A stretch of DNA of 64,000 nt from JALYLC01 sp035696365 (GTDB lineage: Bacteria > Actinomycetota > Thermoleophilia > Gaiellales > JALYLC01). The first letter of the stretch is position 1. Each line of letters starts with the position of its first letter. The notes beneath the pieces were generated by a model, which was not told the origin of the DNA, did not search any database, and saw only the letters and a list, made by a program, of their open reading frames with translations. This document shows, piece after piece, positions 8,718-17,817 of the stretch. A program made the translations under genes and the position numbers. The DNA is taken from positions 62,001 through 126,000 of the forward strand of contig DASRQS010000009.1 of the NCBI GenBank assembly GCA_035696365.1, read 5' to 3'.

Positions 8718-9319
8718 AGGCGCTGGTCCGGGGCTGGCGCGCCCTCGGATTCGCCTGCGTGGCCTGAGTCCGTCGCGCGGTGCGTGCCGGCGTCGGGACC
8801 CCACCAGGGGCGGAACGGCGGCAGATCGCGATTGCGCTGATCCTTCGGCTCGGGCGTCTCGCCGTCGTCGCCGGCGAAGCGCCGCAGGTACTGGTCGGGC
8901 AGGATGCCCCAGCCGTCATAGGCCATCGGCTCGTCCGGCACCTCCCCGAGCACCTCAGCCGGATCGATGCGCCCCTCGGCGACGCGGCAGATGTGCAGCC
9001 ACGAGTCGCCGAGGTCGAACTCGTAGACGAATTCGTCGCCCGCCACGAGGCGGCTCAGCCGCGAGCTGGAGGTCAGCACCGTGTCGCTCTCGCCGCTTTC
9101 CCAGTCGGGGTGCTCGGGCGCCACATACACGTGTCCGGGGAGCTCGAACTGCCACAGATGCGAGAGATCCCAGCGCGCGAAGGACACGTCGATCGCAGTC
9201 GCGAGCTGTTCGAAAGTGTGCGTCCGGCCCACCGCGAAGACGCGGCCGGGCCGGGGCCAGAAGCGGAAGCCGCCGCCCTCCACGAGCTCGACGGTCAGCG
9301 AGAGCCAGGTGCGAGCCAC
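8714..9319 (-). CDS. Plasmid pRiA4b ORF-3-like domain protein
   Basis: Encodes 201 residues. The segment 'HLWQFELPG...' through 'DEFVYEFDLGDSWLHICRVAEGRIDP' matches the pRiA4b ORF-3-like family, whose hallmark is 'Y.YDFGD.W.H.I'. The C-terminus, with 'YDGWGILPDQYLRRFAGDDGE', is also typical ('AE..GG..GY.....'). The family is widespread in bacteria but has no established function. I chose GTG 9319 because the upstream extension has no similarity to the family. Its stop codon shares four bases (CTAG) with the stop of the convergent secreted-protein gene. Confidence 0.75.
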   Translation of the reverse strand: MARTWLSLTVELVEGGGFRFWPRPGRVFAVGRTHTFEQLATAIDVSFARWDLSHLWQFELPGHVYVAPEHPDWESGESDTVLTSSSRLSRLVAGDEFVYEFDLGDSWLHICRVAEGRIDPAEVLGEVPDEPMAYDGWGILPDQYLRRFAGDDGETPEPKDQRNRDLPPFRPWWGPDAGTHRATDSGHAGESEGAPAPDQRL

Positions 9320-9414
9320 GCGGCCACCGTACCGCCTCGCCCCGGGAGTCGCCAGGAAATCCTGGCGATCGCCGCTGCTCCTTCTCCGGCACCGCCCGTG
9401 CCCGAGCGCCGGCG

Positions 9415-9446
9415 CGCACACATCGGGTCAGACCCCGATGTGTGCG
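9415..9446. repeat. Palindromic intergenic element with GTCAGAC core (copy 2)
   Basis: A 32-bp palindrome with arms CGCACACATCGGG and CCGATGTGTGCG around TCAGA. The only imperfection is one unpaired C. It lies between the divergent pRiA4b-like gene and the Fur-family gene, 40 bp before the latter's start. Core and outer GCACA/TGTGC arms resemble the copy at 159-193. Because it sits in a divergent promoter region it is not an ordinary terminator; it could be a protein-binding site or a REP-like mobile repeat. Confidence 0.75.
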
Positions 9447-9485
9447 GACCCCAAGCGATAGTGAGTCTCGGCTACCATCAGGCCC

Positions 9486-9929
9486 GTGAGCTCTCCCCAC
9501 GATCCGCCCTGGAGCGAGCACGCGCACGCCACGCTCGAGCGCGAGGGCTTCCGGGCAGGCGCGGCTCGCACGCGCGTCGTCGATGCGCTGGCGCGGCAGA
9601 ACTGCTGCGCCACCGCGCAGGAGATCGCCGACGAGTTGCGCTCCGGCGAGGCCCGCGTCGGCATCGCGAGCGTCTACCGCGCGCTCGAGGTGCTCGACCG
9701 CCTCGGCCTCGTGCACCGGCTCGACGTTGGCGACGGAACCGCGCGCTACGAGGCCGCCCACCCGGGTGGCGAGCATCATCACCACGTCGTCTGCGACCGC
9801 TGCGGGCGGGTCGCACAGTTCTCCGACGACGGCCTCGAACAGGCCATCGCGACGCTCTCTGCGCGCCTCGAGTTCGCGATCGACCAGCACGACGTCGTGC
9901 TTCGGGGCACCTGCCCGAACTGCCGCTAA
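9486..9929 (+). CDS. Fur-family metal-dependent transcriptional regulator
   Basis: Encodes 147 residues from GTG 9486. An N-terminal winged-helix region ('TAQEIADELRSGEARVGIASVYRALEVLDRLGLV') contains the recognition-helix motif 'SVYRAL'. The dimerisation domain begins with 'HHHHVVCDRCGRV', the Fur-family metal-binding His cluster plus CxxC. A second CxxC closes the protein ('CPNC'), completing the structural zinc site. Length and motifs fit Fur/Zur/PerR. Which metal it senses cannot be read from sequence alone; the zinc-type ABC importer at 26.8-30.2 kb with a Fur/Zur-like box is a candidate target. It converges on the CocE-like hydrolase gene, 22 bp apart. Confidence 0.93.
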   Translation: MSSPHDPPWSEHAHATLEREGFRAGAARTRVVDALARQNCCATAQEIADELRSGEARVGIASVYRALEVLDRLGLVHRLDVGDGTARYEAAHPGGEHHHHVVCDRCGRVAQFSDDGLEQAIATLSARLEFAIDQHDVVLRGTCPNCR

Positions 9930-9951
9930 GACGTTCTACGGGGCGTCGCGT

Positions 9952-11460
9952 CTACGCCGGCGCTGCGCTCTCGGCGACGGTGAGCGTGAGCGACGCGCCG
10001 TCCACCCGCTGATCCGCGGCAGCGGCAGGCGGCGGAAAGCGCCGCGCGAGACCTCCCGCGATCACCAGGACGAGGCGCGCTCCCGCCTCGAACTCGACGC
10101 AGATGTCGCCCAGCGCAAGCGTGACCTCGCTCGCCGACGGCGGCGCCTCCGCGACGCCCTCGGCCAGATTGATGAGCTCGCCGCCGGCCTCCTCGAGGCA
10201 TAAGATCGCGACCCACTGGCGGGTGGCCTCGCCGGTCGCTGCGACGGCCAGCGTCGTCGTGACCGGCCCCGCCGCGACGATCCCGTCCGGTAAGGGAGCG
10301 ACGTCGAGCCGCAGCGCCCGGCCGCCTTCGAGCAGCGGGCGCTGATCGCGTGGCCCCATGCCGCTACCGGGCGCGCCGCCCTGCAGCCGCCGGCCGCCCC
10401 GGGCCTGCGGCAGCGATGCAGGATCGGCGCGGAAGCCGCCCGATCCGGAGGTCTCCAGCGTCACCTGCCATGCACCCGTCGGGGGCCAGGAGTCGAGCTC
10501 GAGCCAGCGACGGCCCCCGAGCAGGTACGCGAGCACCCGGGGCCCTGGGGGATCCTCGCCGTCGAGCACCGCGCGGTAGAACGCGAGCGCCCGCTCGCGT
10601 AGCCCGAGCACGTCGGCCGAGCCGGCGGCACCGAGCGCGCGCTCTCCGATCAGGTGCGTCAGCGTCGGCTCGTGCCCCCACGGGCCGACGATCAGGCGGT
10701 CGCGCGCGCCGCGGCGCTCGGCGAACGAGCGCAGGCTGCCGCCCAGGAAGCAGTCGTACCAGCCCGCGATCACGAGCGCGGGCAACTCCTCCGAGACGCT
10801 GCCCGGGGCGGGACCGCGATCCGCCCAGTAGGCGGACGCGACGGGCTCGGAGAACCACGGCGCCGACCAGGGCGCGATGGGGGTCAGATCGCCGCCCTCC
10901 GCCACGTCGTCGAGATCGTCGAGCACGCGCAGCTCGGCCGGCGCCAGCGAGTTCGCGATCCAGGTGCGCAGGAAGCCGGACTCGAGCACGCCGCCGCGGA
11001 ACGACCAGCCCTCGGCGACCGAATCGGTCGTGATGGTGGGCGTCAGCGCCACGAGCGCGGGCGGCCGGCGGGACGCCGCGAGCCACTGCACGATCCCCAC
11101 GTACGACATGCCCGACATGACGACGCGCCCGTCGCACCAGGGCTGGGAGGCGACCCACGCGATCGTGTCCGCGCCGTCGTCCGCCTCGTTGACGAACGGC
11201 TCGAAGTCGCCGCCGGAGCTACCGGTGCCGCGCACGTCCTGGATCACGACCGCGAAGCCCGCGGCGACGGCCGTCGCAGGATCGAGAATCCCCGAAGGCA
11301 CCGCGCGCTCCTTGCCGTAGGGCGTGCGCACGAGCACGACCGGCACCGGTGCGCCGTCGGCCGGCCGCCAGACGTCGGCGCGCAGCGCGGTGCCGTCGCC
11401 GACGGGCGTCGGGAGGTCGCGCCAGAGCGCGAGCGCCGCGCCGTCCAGCGCGCCGGGCAC
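9952..11460 (-). CDS. CocE/NonD-family alpha/beta hydrolase (S15-like)
   Basis: Encodes 502 residues from GTG 11460. The catalytic Ser is in 'SGMSYVG' (S119), the S15/CocE nucleophile elbow. The oxyanion Tyr of the family is in 'RTPYGK', and the catalytic His is in 'GPWGHEPT' (around residue 278). The C-terminal third is the jelly-roll domain of X-Pro dipeptidyl peptidases and cocaine esterase. There is no signal peptide, so it should act in the cytoplasm on an ester or amide. It is the last gene of the minus-strand catabolic cluster, 1 bp after the epimerase gene. It may release the sugar-like substrate from an acyl or peptide conjugate (inference). Confidence 0.88.
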   Translation of the reverse strand: MPGALDGAALALWRDLPTPVGDGTALRADVWRPADGAPVPVVLVRTPYGKERAVPSGILDPATAVAAGFAVVIQDVRGTGSSGGDFEPFVNEADDGADTIAWVASQPWCDGRVVMSGMSYVGIVQWLAASRRPPALVALTPTITTDSVAEGWSFRGGVLESGFLRTWIANSLAPAELRVLDDLDDVAEGGDLTPIAPWSAPWFSEPVASAYWADRGPAPGSVSEELPALVIAGWYDCFLGGSLRSFAERRGARDRLIVGPWGHEPTLTHLIGERALGAAGSADVLGLRERALAFYRAVLDGEDPPGPRVLAYLLGGRRWLELDSWPPTGAWQVTLETSGSGGFRADPASLPQARGGRRLQGGAPGSGMGPRDQRPLLEGGRALRLDVAPLPDGIVAAGPVTTTLAVAATGEATRQWVAILCLEEAGGELINLAEGVAEAPPSASEVTLALGDICVEFEAGARLVLVIAGGLARRFPPPAAAADQRVDGASLTLTVAESAAPA

Positions 11461-11461
11461 C

Positions 11462-12436
11462 CTAGGCGGCTGGCTCGGGCTTGACGAGACCGCGCGCGAG
11501 CAGGCCGCGGAAGCTCTCGATCGTCTCGGCCACGCCGTCGCGCAGCGGAATCGTGGGCAGCTCGCCGAGCAGCGCCACGAAGGAGGCCGTGTCGCCCTTC
11601 TCGGGCACGCCCACTCCCACCACGTCGTCGAAGCTCACCGCACCGGCCGCCCCGGGCGCCGCCTCCAGGATCGCGTCCATGACCTCGGCCATCGAGGTCG
11701 GCTGACCGGGCGGATCGAGCACTGTGGCCCCTTCGACCCGCGCGCGCGAGGCGGCGATGAACTGGCGCGCAACGTCACGGGCGTGCTGCATCTCGGCACG
11801 GCCGCCGTAGGGGATGCGATACGACGTGCCGGCCGCCGCCGCCAGCATGGCCTTCGTGGGGGCCGAGGTCACGCCCTGATCGCGGCCGAGGCCGTAGACC
11901 GTGTGCGGCCGCAGGCCGACGCTGGCGATGCCGTGATCGGCCCAGTAGACGCCGGCCGTCTCCTCGTTGGCGCGCTTGAACACGCCGTACAACGTGGACG
12001 GGACACCGCGCTGCTCGTGCTCGTGGCCCGGCTCGGGCGGGTCGTAGGCTGCGATCGAGGAGGCGTACGCGAGCGTGCCCTGGAGGGGGGCGGCACGCAC
12101 CGCCTCGAAGACTGTGACGGTTCCCACGACGTTCACGCGCGCGCCGAGCGGCGGGTCGGCCCGCACGAACGGGACCTGCAGGGCGGCCAGGTGGATCAGG
12201 TGCGTGATTCCGCGATCCTCCAGCGCGCTCCGTAGCTGCGCCAGGTCGGTCACGTCGCCCGCCACGCGGTCGAGGCCGGCGAGCTCGGCGTCGTCGAGCA
12301 GCAGCCGCAGCCGGTGGTCGCTGCCTCCGAGGTCGTAGGTCGTCACGCCGCAGCCCTCGTCGAGCAGCAGCCGCACAGCCCAGGAGCCAATGCACCCGTA
12401 GGCGCCGGTCACCAAAAATCGTTGCTGGTTGCTCAC
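11462..12436 (-). CDS. NAD-dependent epimerase/dehydratase
   Basis: Encodes 324 residues from GTG 12436 (GTGA overlap with the preceding gene). It is an extended SDR. The nucleotide-binding motif is 'VTGAYGCIGSWAV' (around residues 9-21), the 'AALQVPF' block follows, and the catalytic YxxxK is 'YGVFK' (near residue 160) with an upstream Ser ('ASSIAAY'). 'RPHTVYGLGRD' is the usual substrate-binding block of sugar-nucleotide or sugar epimerases. In this cluster it probably oxidises or epimerises a sugar or lactone intermediate. The exact substrate is unknown. Confidence 0.88.
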   Translation of the reverse strand: MSNQQRFLVTGAYGCIGSWAVRLLLDEGCGVTTYDLGGSDHRLRLLLDDAELAGLDRVAGDVTDLAQLRSALEDRGITHLIHLAALQVPFVRADPPLGARVNVVGTVTVFEAVRAAPLQGTLAYASSIAAYDPPEPGHEHEQRGVPSTLYGVFKRANEETAGVYWADHGIASVGLRPHTVYGLGRDQGVTSAPTKAMLAAAAGTSYRIPYGGRAEMQHARDVARQFIAASRARVEGATVLDPPGQPTSMAEVMDAILEAAPGAAGAVSFDDVVGVGVPEKGDTASFVALLGELPTIPLRDGVAETIESFRGLLARGLVKPEPAA

Positions 12437-13428
12437 GACACGCCTCCTTTGACGGATTCGGCACGCGAGCGGAGCGGTCGCGCGGCCAGGTTGCCGTGCG
12501 GAACGGTGCCAGATTCGATCCAGGCAATCATCGCTTCAACCGTATCGCGCCGGACATTCGGCCCCGACGCCGTCGAGAACCACGCGACATGCGGCGAGAG
12601 CACGGTGTTCGGAGCCTGGAGGATGCGGGCGTCGGCAGCCAGCGGCTCGCTGGCGAAGACGTCAAGCGCCGCGCCCCCGATCTGACGGTCATGGAGGGCG
12701 GCGGCGAGCGCGTCCTCGTCGATCAGCCCGCCGCGCGAGACGTTCACGAGCAGGGCGCCGCGCCGCATCTGCGCAAACTGCGTCGGGCCCATCAGGCGCA
12801 CGGTCTCGGGCAGCAGGGGAAGGTGCAGCGAGACGAGATCGCTCGTGGCCAGAAGCTCCTCCAGGCTCGCGCAGGCGGTCATGCCCTCGGGCAGCGGCGG
12901 CGAGGCGGGGTCGTAGGCCTGCATCGCGCCGACCAGCGGCCGCACGCGTTCGGCCACAGCGCGGCCGATCCGGCCGAGCCCGACCAGTCCCAGCGTGAGT
13001 GTCTGGAGCGGCGCCATCTCGCCGAGCCAGGCCTGATCGCCCCACGGCGCCCGTGCCAGCCGGTCGGCCTCGACCAGGCGCCGCTGCAGCGCGAGCAGCA
13101 TTCCGACGGCGTGCGTCGCGACCTCGTTGGTGGCGTAGTCGGGGAAGTTGATGACGGCGACGCCCGCCTCCGCGGCAGCGGGCAGATCGATGGCGTCGAG
13201 ACCGATGCCGGCCCGCCCGATGACCTGCACGCGCGGGCCGAGCGCCGCGATGTGCTCGCTGCCGAAGGGGTGCGTCGTGATGATGAGGCCGTCGGCCTCC
13301 GCGGTTTCGCGCGCGACGTCCTCGGGCGTCGCGACGGATCCGTAGCGGACGGTCGCGCGGCCCGCCGCCTGGTCGTTCTCGAGGGAGAGGTCGCCGAAGA
13401 CGTCGGCCGCCGTCACGAACTCGAGCAT
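12433..13428 (-). CDS. D-2-hydroxyacid dehydrogenase
   Basis: Encodes 331 residues. The NAD-binding motif 'GLVGLGRIGRAVAE' has its Gly motif at 150-155. The D-2-hydroxyacid dehydrogenase catalytic residues can all be placed: Arg in 'NVSRGGLIDEDAL' (R232), Glu in 'ASEPL' (around 261) and His in 'SPHVAW' (around 280). C-terminal-binding-protein-like and phosphoglycerate dehydrogenase-like members share this layout. The likely reaction is reversible reduction of a 2-oxoacid, possibly hydroxypyruvate, glyoxylate or a sugar-derived 2-keto acid. ATG 13428 shares its first base with the stop codon of the E1-beta gene (TGATG), a tight operon junction. Confidence 0.9.
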   Translation of the reverse strand: MLEFVTAADVFGDLSLENDQAAGRATVRYGSVATPEDVARETAEADGLIITTHPFGSEHIAALGPRVQVIGRAGIGLDAIDLPAAAEAGVAVINFPDYATNEVATHAVGMLLALQRRLVEADRLARAPWGDQAWLGEMAPLQTLTLGLVGLGRIGRAVAERVRPLVGAMQAYDPASPPLPEGMTACASLEELLATSDLVSLHLPLLPETVRLMGPTQFAQMRRGALLVNVSRGGLIDEDALAAALHDRQIGGAALDVFASEPLAADARILQAPNTVLSPHVAWFSTASGPNVRRDTVEAMIAWIESGTVPHGNLAARPLRSRAESVKGGVS

Positions 13429-14405
13429 CAGACGGTGACGCCGACGATGTCGCGCAGTGCGCCGGTGACGGTCTCGAGCGACGGCACGAGCGCCTCGAAC
13501 AGCGGCGGCGAGTGCGGGATCGGCGCGTGCCGGCCGCCCAGCCGCACGATCGGCGCATCCAGGTAGTCGAGCGCAGATTCCTGGATGCCCGCGGCCACCT
13601 CGGCCAGCACGCCGCCCACGGTGGGGGCGTCGCTCAGGAGCACGACCCGACCGGTCTTGCGCACGGAGGCGTTGATGGTCGCGCGGTCGAGCGGCGCCAC
13701 GGTGCGCAGGTCGACGACCTCGACCGAGATGCCATCCGCGGCCACCTGCTCGGCCGCCTCGAGCGCCTGGTGAACGGTGAAGGAGTAGCTGATGAGCGTC
13801 ACGTCGTCGCCCTCGCGCGCCACGCGCGCCTGTCCGAAGGGGATCGGGGCGATGGGCAGGTCGACCTCGCCCCGCACCGACGACAGCCGCTTGTGCATGA
13901 GGAAGATCACGGGATCGTCCCCGCGCAGCGCCTGCACCAGCAACCCGCCCGCATCGGCGGGCGTCGCCGGCGTTGCCACGACCAGCCCGGGTGTGGCGGC
14001 GAACCACGACTCGACGCTGTTGGTGTGCTGCGCCGCGAACAGGCCCACGCCGGAGGAGCCGCGGATCACGAGCGGCACCTTGGCTCCGAACATGTAGCGC
14101 ATCTTGGCGGCTTGGTTGACGATCTCGTCCATCGCGCCCATCGCGAAGTCGGCGAAGTTCAGATCGACGACGGGCCGCATGCCGTGCATTGCGGAGCCCA
14201 CGCCGGCGGCCACCATCGCAGCCTCGGAGATAGGTGTGTCGCGCACGCGCGCGCGCCCGAAGCGCTCGCCCAGACCCTTGACCTGCGCGAAGTGGCCGCC
14301 GCGCACGTACAAGTCGGTGCCGAGCACGAAGATCCGCTCGTCGCGCTCCATCTCGTCGCCCATGGCGCGCTGGAAGGCCGCGGCGTAGGTCATGGTCTCG
14401 CTCAT
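13428..14405 (-). CDS. 2-oxoacid dehydrogenase complex E1 component, beta subunit
   Basis: Encodes 325 residues of the transketolase-like pyrimidine-binding domain plus C-terminal domain. Family landmarks include 'GTDLYVRGG', 'RVRDTPISEAAMVAAGVGSAMHGMRPVV' (a longer conserved block, Glu being the TPP activator) and 'QHTNSVESWFAATPGL', typical of pyruvate, acetoin and branched-chain E1-beta. It pairs with the E1-alpha gene just upstream (overlap of 4 bp) to form an alpha2beta2 TPP enzyme that decarboxylates a 2-oxoacid and passes the acyl group to E2. The acetoin-dehydrogenase type (AcoB) is the closest I recall; the true substrate is unproven. Confidence 0.92.
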   Translation of the reverse strand: MSETMTYAAAFQRAMGDEMERDERIFVLGTDLYVRGGHFAQVKGLGERFGRARVRDTPISEAAMVAAGVGSAMHGMRPVVDLNFADFAMGAMDEIVNQAAKMRYMFGAKVPLVIRGSSGVGLFAAQHTNSVESWFAATPGLVVATPATPADAGGLLVQALRGDDPVIFLMHKRLSSVRGEVDLPIAPIPFGQARVAREGDDVTLISYSFTVHQALEAAEQVAADGISVEVVDLRTVAPLDRATINASVRKTGRVVLLSDAPTVGGVLAEVAAGIQESALDYLDAPIVRLGGRHAPIPHSPPLFEALVPSLETVTGALRDIVGVTV

Positions 14406-15433
14406 TCGGACTCCCAGGTCTCGGTCGGCAGCGAGGTGACGTTGGCCGGCGCCGTCGCCAGATCGGGGAACGGCGAGGACTCGGCGAACGCGACGGCCTC
14501 GTCGATCCGCTCCATGGCGTTGCGGTCGAGCTCGGCGATGTCGCCATCGCCGATCACGCCGGCCACCGCGAGCGCGGCCGAGAAGCGGTTGATCGGGTCG
14601 CGCAGGCGCCAGTCGGCGACCTCGTCGTCCGTGCGGTAGGTGATGACCTGACCGGTGTTGTGGCCCTCGTAGCGATACGTGCGGGCCTCGACGAAGCTGG
14701 CCCCGCCGCCCGAGCGCGCCCGCTCGGCGGCCTCGTGCACCGCGCGATAAACGGCCGCGACGTCCTGCCCGTCAACGCTCACGGACGCCAGCCCGAAGCC
14801 CTCTGCGCGGCGCACGGCCGAGCCGCCGCCGAGCACGAGATCGAAGCGCGTCTCAACCGCGTACATGTTGTTCTCGCACACGATCACGAGCGGCAGGTCC
14901 CAGATCACGGCCAGGTTCGCGGCCTCCCAGGTGCGGCCGACGTTGAGCCCGCCGTCGCCGACGAAGCCGACGGCGACCCCCTCGCCGCGCAGCTGGCAGG
15001 CGAGTGCGGCGCCCATGGCGATGCCGACGCCCGCGCCAACGATGCCGTTGCCGCCGAGGTAGCCGCGCTCCAGGTCCGCCAGGTGCATCGTGCCTCCGCG
15101 GCCGCCGACGGCGCCGGTCGCGCGCCCGTACAGCTCGGCCATCACCGACGGCGCCGAGAGGCCCTTGGCGAGCGCCGTGTGGTGCGAGCGGTGCGTCCCC
15201 GCAACGGGATCGAGGAGGTGCAGTGCGCGCATCGTGCCGACGGCGACCGCCTCCTGGCCGGCGGCGGAGTGGATGCCGCCGGGGATGGCGCCGCGCGATC
15301 CGAGCCGCTCGGCGCGCTCCTCGAAGCGCCGGATCAGGAGCATCGTCTGGAGCCATTCGACGAGCTCGCCGGCCGGAAGCCCGGCGAGGTCGATACGGGT
15401 GTCTTCGGCAGCCGCCGCGTCGGTGTCAGTCAC
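14402..15433 (-). CDS. 2-oxoacid dehydrogenase complex E1 component, alpha subunit
   Basis: Encodes 343 residues from GTG 15433. The TPP/Mg-binding motif is 'GDGGLNVGRTWEAANLAVIW' followed by 'CENN' (residues 159-188). 'GGRGGTMHLAD' and 'GIVGAGVGIAMGAALA' are typical E1-alpha blocks. It overlaps the upstream E2 gene by 8 bp and the E1-beta gene by 4 bp. With them it forms a complete decarboxylase/transacylase, but the dihydrolipoamide dehydrogenase (E3) is not encoded nearby and would have to be shared with another complex. The GTG start gives a normal E1-alpha N-terminus ('LLIRRFEERA'). Confidence 0.92.
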   Translation of the reverse strand: MTDTDAAAAEDTRIDLAGLPAGELVEWLQTMLLIRRFEERAERLGSRGAIPGGIHSAAGQEAVAVGTMRALHLLDPVAGTHRSHHTALAKGLSAPSVMAELYGRATGAVGGRGGTMHLADLERGYLGGNGIVGAGVGIAMGAALACQLRGEGVAVGFVGDGGLNVGRTWEAANLAVIWDLPLVIVCENNMYAVETRFDLVLGGGSAVRRAEGFGLASVSVDGQDVAAVYRAVHEAAERARSGGGASFVEARTYRYEGHNTGQVITYRTDDEVADWRLRDPINRFSAALAVAGVIGDGDIAELDRNAMERIDEAVAFAESSPFPDLATAPANVTSLPTETWESE

Positions 15434-16589
15434 GGGAGCGCTCCCATCCCTCGGGGCGCTCGACGGCGGTGGCGAAGCGGTCGAGCAGCTTCGCCGCGTC
15501 ACTCCCGTCGAGCGCGCGGTGGTCAACGTTGAGCGTGGCAAACAGCGTGGGCCGCGCCTCGAGCGCGCGTCCGCGTACGACGACGCGGTCGCGGATACGG
15601 CCGACGGTGAGCAGCGTGGGCTGGCCCGCGGCGATCACGCCGGTGAACTGGTCGACGCCGAAGGCGCCGAGATTCGACAGGGTCGAGGCGGGCGGGGCGC
15701 CGAGATCGGCGGCCGAGAGCCGCCCGGAGCGAGCGCGCTCGATGGCCTGCGCGCGCTCGGCGGCCAGGCCCGCGAGCCCGAGGCCGGCTACGTCCCGGAT
15801 CACCGGAATCAGCACGCCGCGATCGGTGGCGACGGCCAGCCCGAGCGCGGGCGAGGGCACATCTGCAGTGGCCACGGCACGGGCGAGCGCGACCAGCAGC
15901 AGGTCGGTGACCGTCACCGGCAGCCCCTCGCGCTTGCTCCAGGAGGCGAATGCGAGCAGTTCCTCGGCGTCGATCTCGCGCGTGACCGCGAAGTGCGGGA
16001 TCGTCTGCCAGGCCTCAGTGACCTTGCGCGCGATGAGCTCGCGGAAGCTGCCGCCGGCGGGCGCCCCGTTGCCCGACGCGGCTGCGCCGAGGCCGGGCCC
16101 GCCCGCTGCCACCAGCGCCAGCACGTCGCCGGCGCGCCCGCTCCCGCCGACGGCGCCGTAGGGGATGCCGTGCTCGCGCGCAAGGCGCCGCGCACGCGGC
16201 GTCAAGCGGTGGGGCCGCCCGCCGGCAGGCGAGGCGCCAAGCGAGGCGGCGTCCCCACCGGGGGACGGCGCGACGGCGGGAGCGGGCGCAGCGGCGGAGG
16301 GAGCGGGGGCCGGAGCAGCGGCGGGCGGCGCAGCCGCGTCGCCCTCGATCTCCCCGGGCGCCAGCACGCGAACGAGCAACGCGCCCACGAGCGCGGTGGC
16401 GCCCTCCTCGACGTGGTGGCGGCCGAGCACGCCGTCGCTCGGGCTCTCCAGCTCGACGGCCGCCTTGTCGGTCTCGATCTCCGCGATCGGCTCGCCCTCG
16501 GCGACCGGCTCGCCCGGCTGCTTGAGCCAGCGCGAGAGCACGCCCTCGTCCATCGACACGCCGATCTCCGGCATCACCACGTCATTCAC
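15426..16589 (-). CDS. Dihydrolipoamide acyltransferase (E2 component)
   Basis: Encodes 387 residues from GTG 16589, preceded by a good ribosome-binding site (GAGGGAG). Domains in order: a lipoyl domain with the lipoylated Lys in 'ETDKAAVELESP' (K42); a long Ala/Pro linker (about 88-122); a peripheral-subunit-binding domain ('RLTPRARRLAREHGIPYG', about 128-145); and a catalytic acyltransferase domain ending in 'VDHRALDG', the conserved His-x3-Asp-Gly active site. This is the full E2 layout. It lies directly before E1-alpha and 10 bp after the enolase-superfamily gene. Acyl specificity cannot be read from the sequence. Confidence 0.93.
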   Translation of the reverse strand: MNDVVMPEIGVSMDEGVLSRWLKQPGEPVAEGEPIAEIETDKAAVELESPSDGVLGRHHVEEGATALVGALLVRVLAPGEIEGDAAAPPAAAPAPAPSAAAPAPAVAPSPGGDAASLGASPAGGRPHRLTPRARRLAREHGIPYGAVGGSGRAGDVLALVAAGGPGLGAAASGNGAPAGGSFRELIARKVTEAWQTIPHFAVTREIDAEELLAFASWSKREGLPVTVTDLLLVALARAVATADVPSPALGLAVATDRGVLIPVIRDVAGLGLAGLAAERAQAIERARSGRLSAADLGAPPASTLSNLGAFGVDQFTGVIAAGQPTLLTVGRIRDRVVVRGRALEARPTLFATLNVDHRALDGSDAAKLLDRFATAVERPEGWERSRD

Positions 16590-16599
16590 AAGCGCTCCC

Positions 16600-17817
16600 T
16601 CACAGATCCTCGAGCCGCGTTCGCCGCACCCGCGTGCCCGTGCGCTCGAGCAGGTCCGGCTGCAGCGCCGTGCCCAGTCCGGGCCCATCCGGCGGGGCGA
16701 TCATGCCGTCGGCGACCGCCGGCAACTCGGTGACGATGTCCCGGTACCAGCCCTTGTAGAAGGCCCGCACCGACTCCTGCAGCACCGCGTTCGGCGTGCT
16801 GATGGCGAGGTGGGTCCCCGCCGTCAGCCCGATCGGCCCCGTGCAGTCGTGCGGCGCGATCGGCACGCCGTGCAGCTCGGCCAGGGCGGCGACCTTCTTG
16901 GCCTCCGAGAGGCCGCCGCACCAGCCCAGGTCGAGCATCAGGTAGCCGATGTCGCAGCTCTCGAGCAGCTCGTAGTAGCGCGCGCGCGTGCCGATCGTCT
17001 CGCCGAAGGTGCAGGGCAGCGGCGTGCTGTCCACGAAGCGCGACACCGCGAGCATGTCATCGAGCTTGACCGCGTCCTCGACCCAGTAGGGCTCGTACTC
17101 CTCGAGCGCGCGGGCGATCGCCTTGGCCGGCCCCGGCTTCCAGAGCGCGTGCAGCTCCACCATGATGTCCATGCGATCGCCGACCGCAGCGCGCACCTTC
17201 TCGAACGGCTCGATCGCCGCCCGCATCTCGTCGGCCGAGATCGACATCCCGTCATGGGCCAGCGCGGCGCTGTCGAAGGGCCAGATCTTCATCGCACTCA
17301 GACCCTCGCCCAGGAGACTCTCGGCCAGCTCGTCCGCGCGATGCAGGAAGGCGTCGAGGTCCTCGTAGGCGCCGGGGTCGGCGCCCTCGGCAGGGAGGTT
17401 CCAGTTGTGGATCGGCTCGGCCGCTCGCACCTGGCCGTACCAGGGCCCCGCACACGTGTTGTAGGTTCGGATGCTCTCGCGGCAACGCCCGCCCAGCAGA
17501 CGGTAGAGCGGCTGGCCGAGGGACTGGCCGAGGATGTCCCAGAGCGCGACGTCGACCGCGGAGTTGCCCTTCGTCTCGGCGCCGCTCCCCCCCCAGCCGG
17601 TGAACGAGTCGTACAGGCGGCGAGCGTGGCGCTCGATGTCGCGCGGCTCCTCGCCCAGCAGCCGCGGCGCGGCAACCTCGTGCAGATAGCCCTCGACGGC
17701 GTCGAGGTGCAGGCAGGTCTCGCCGAGGCCGACGATGCCCTCGTCCGTGACCAGTTGCAGCCAGCCGAGCGAGGGCAGCTGCTCCAGGCGGATGGTGATG
17801 AGCTCGACGAGCTTCAT
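16600..17817 (-). CDS. Enolase-superfamily acid-sugar dehydratase (mandelate racemase/muconate lactonizing family)
   Basis: Encodes 405 residues. The capping domain includes 'SIRTYNTCAGP'. In the barrel, the metal ligands are E221 ('VELHALW'), E247 ('WVEDAV') and E273 ('FGETIG'), and the His-Asp acid/base pair is in 'APHDCTGPIG' (H323). A second His lies two residues after the first ligand (H223). This His/His arrangement is characteristic of galactonate-dehydratase-like enzymes rather than Lys/Lys muconate cycloisomerases. K177 ('MKIWPF') is also present. The likely reaction is dehydration of an aldonic acid to a 2-keto-3-deoxy acid, which would supply a 2-oxoacid to the neighbouring enzymes. 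Substrate unproven. Confidence 0.88.
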   Translation of the reverse strand: MKLVELITIRLEQLPSLGWLQLVTDEGIVGLGETCLHLDAVEGYLHEVAAPRLLGEEPRDIERHARRLYDSFTGWGGSGAETKGNSAVDVALWDILGQSLGQPLYRLLGGRCRESIRTYNTCAGPWYGQVRAAEPIHNWNLPAEGADPGAYEDLDAFLHRADELAESLLGEGLSAMKIWPFDSAALAHDGMSISADEMRAAIEPFEKVRAAVGDRMDIMVELHALWKPGPAKAIARALEEYEPYWVEDAVKLDDMLAVSRFVDSTPLPCTFGETIGTRARYYELLESCDIGYLMLDLGWCGGLSEAKKVAALAELHGVPIAPHDCTGPIGLTAGTHLAISTPNAVLQESVRAFYKGWYRDIVTELPAVADGMIAPPDGPGLGTALQPDLLERTGTRVRRTRLEDL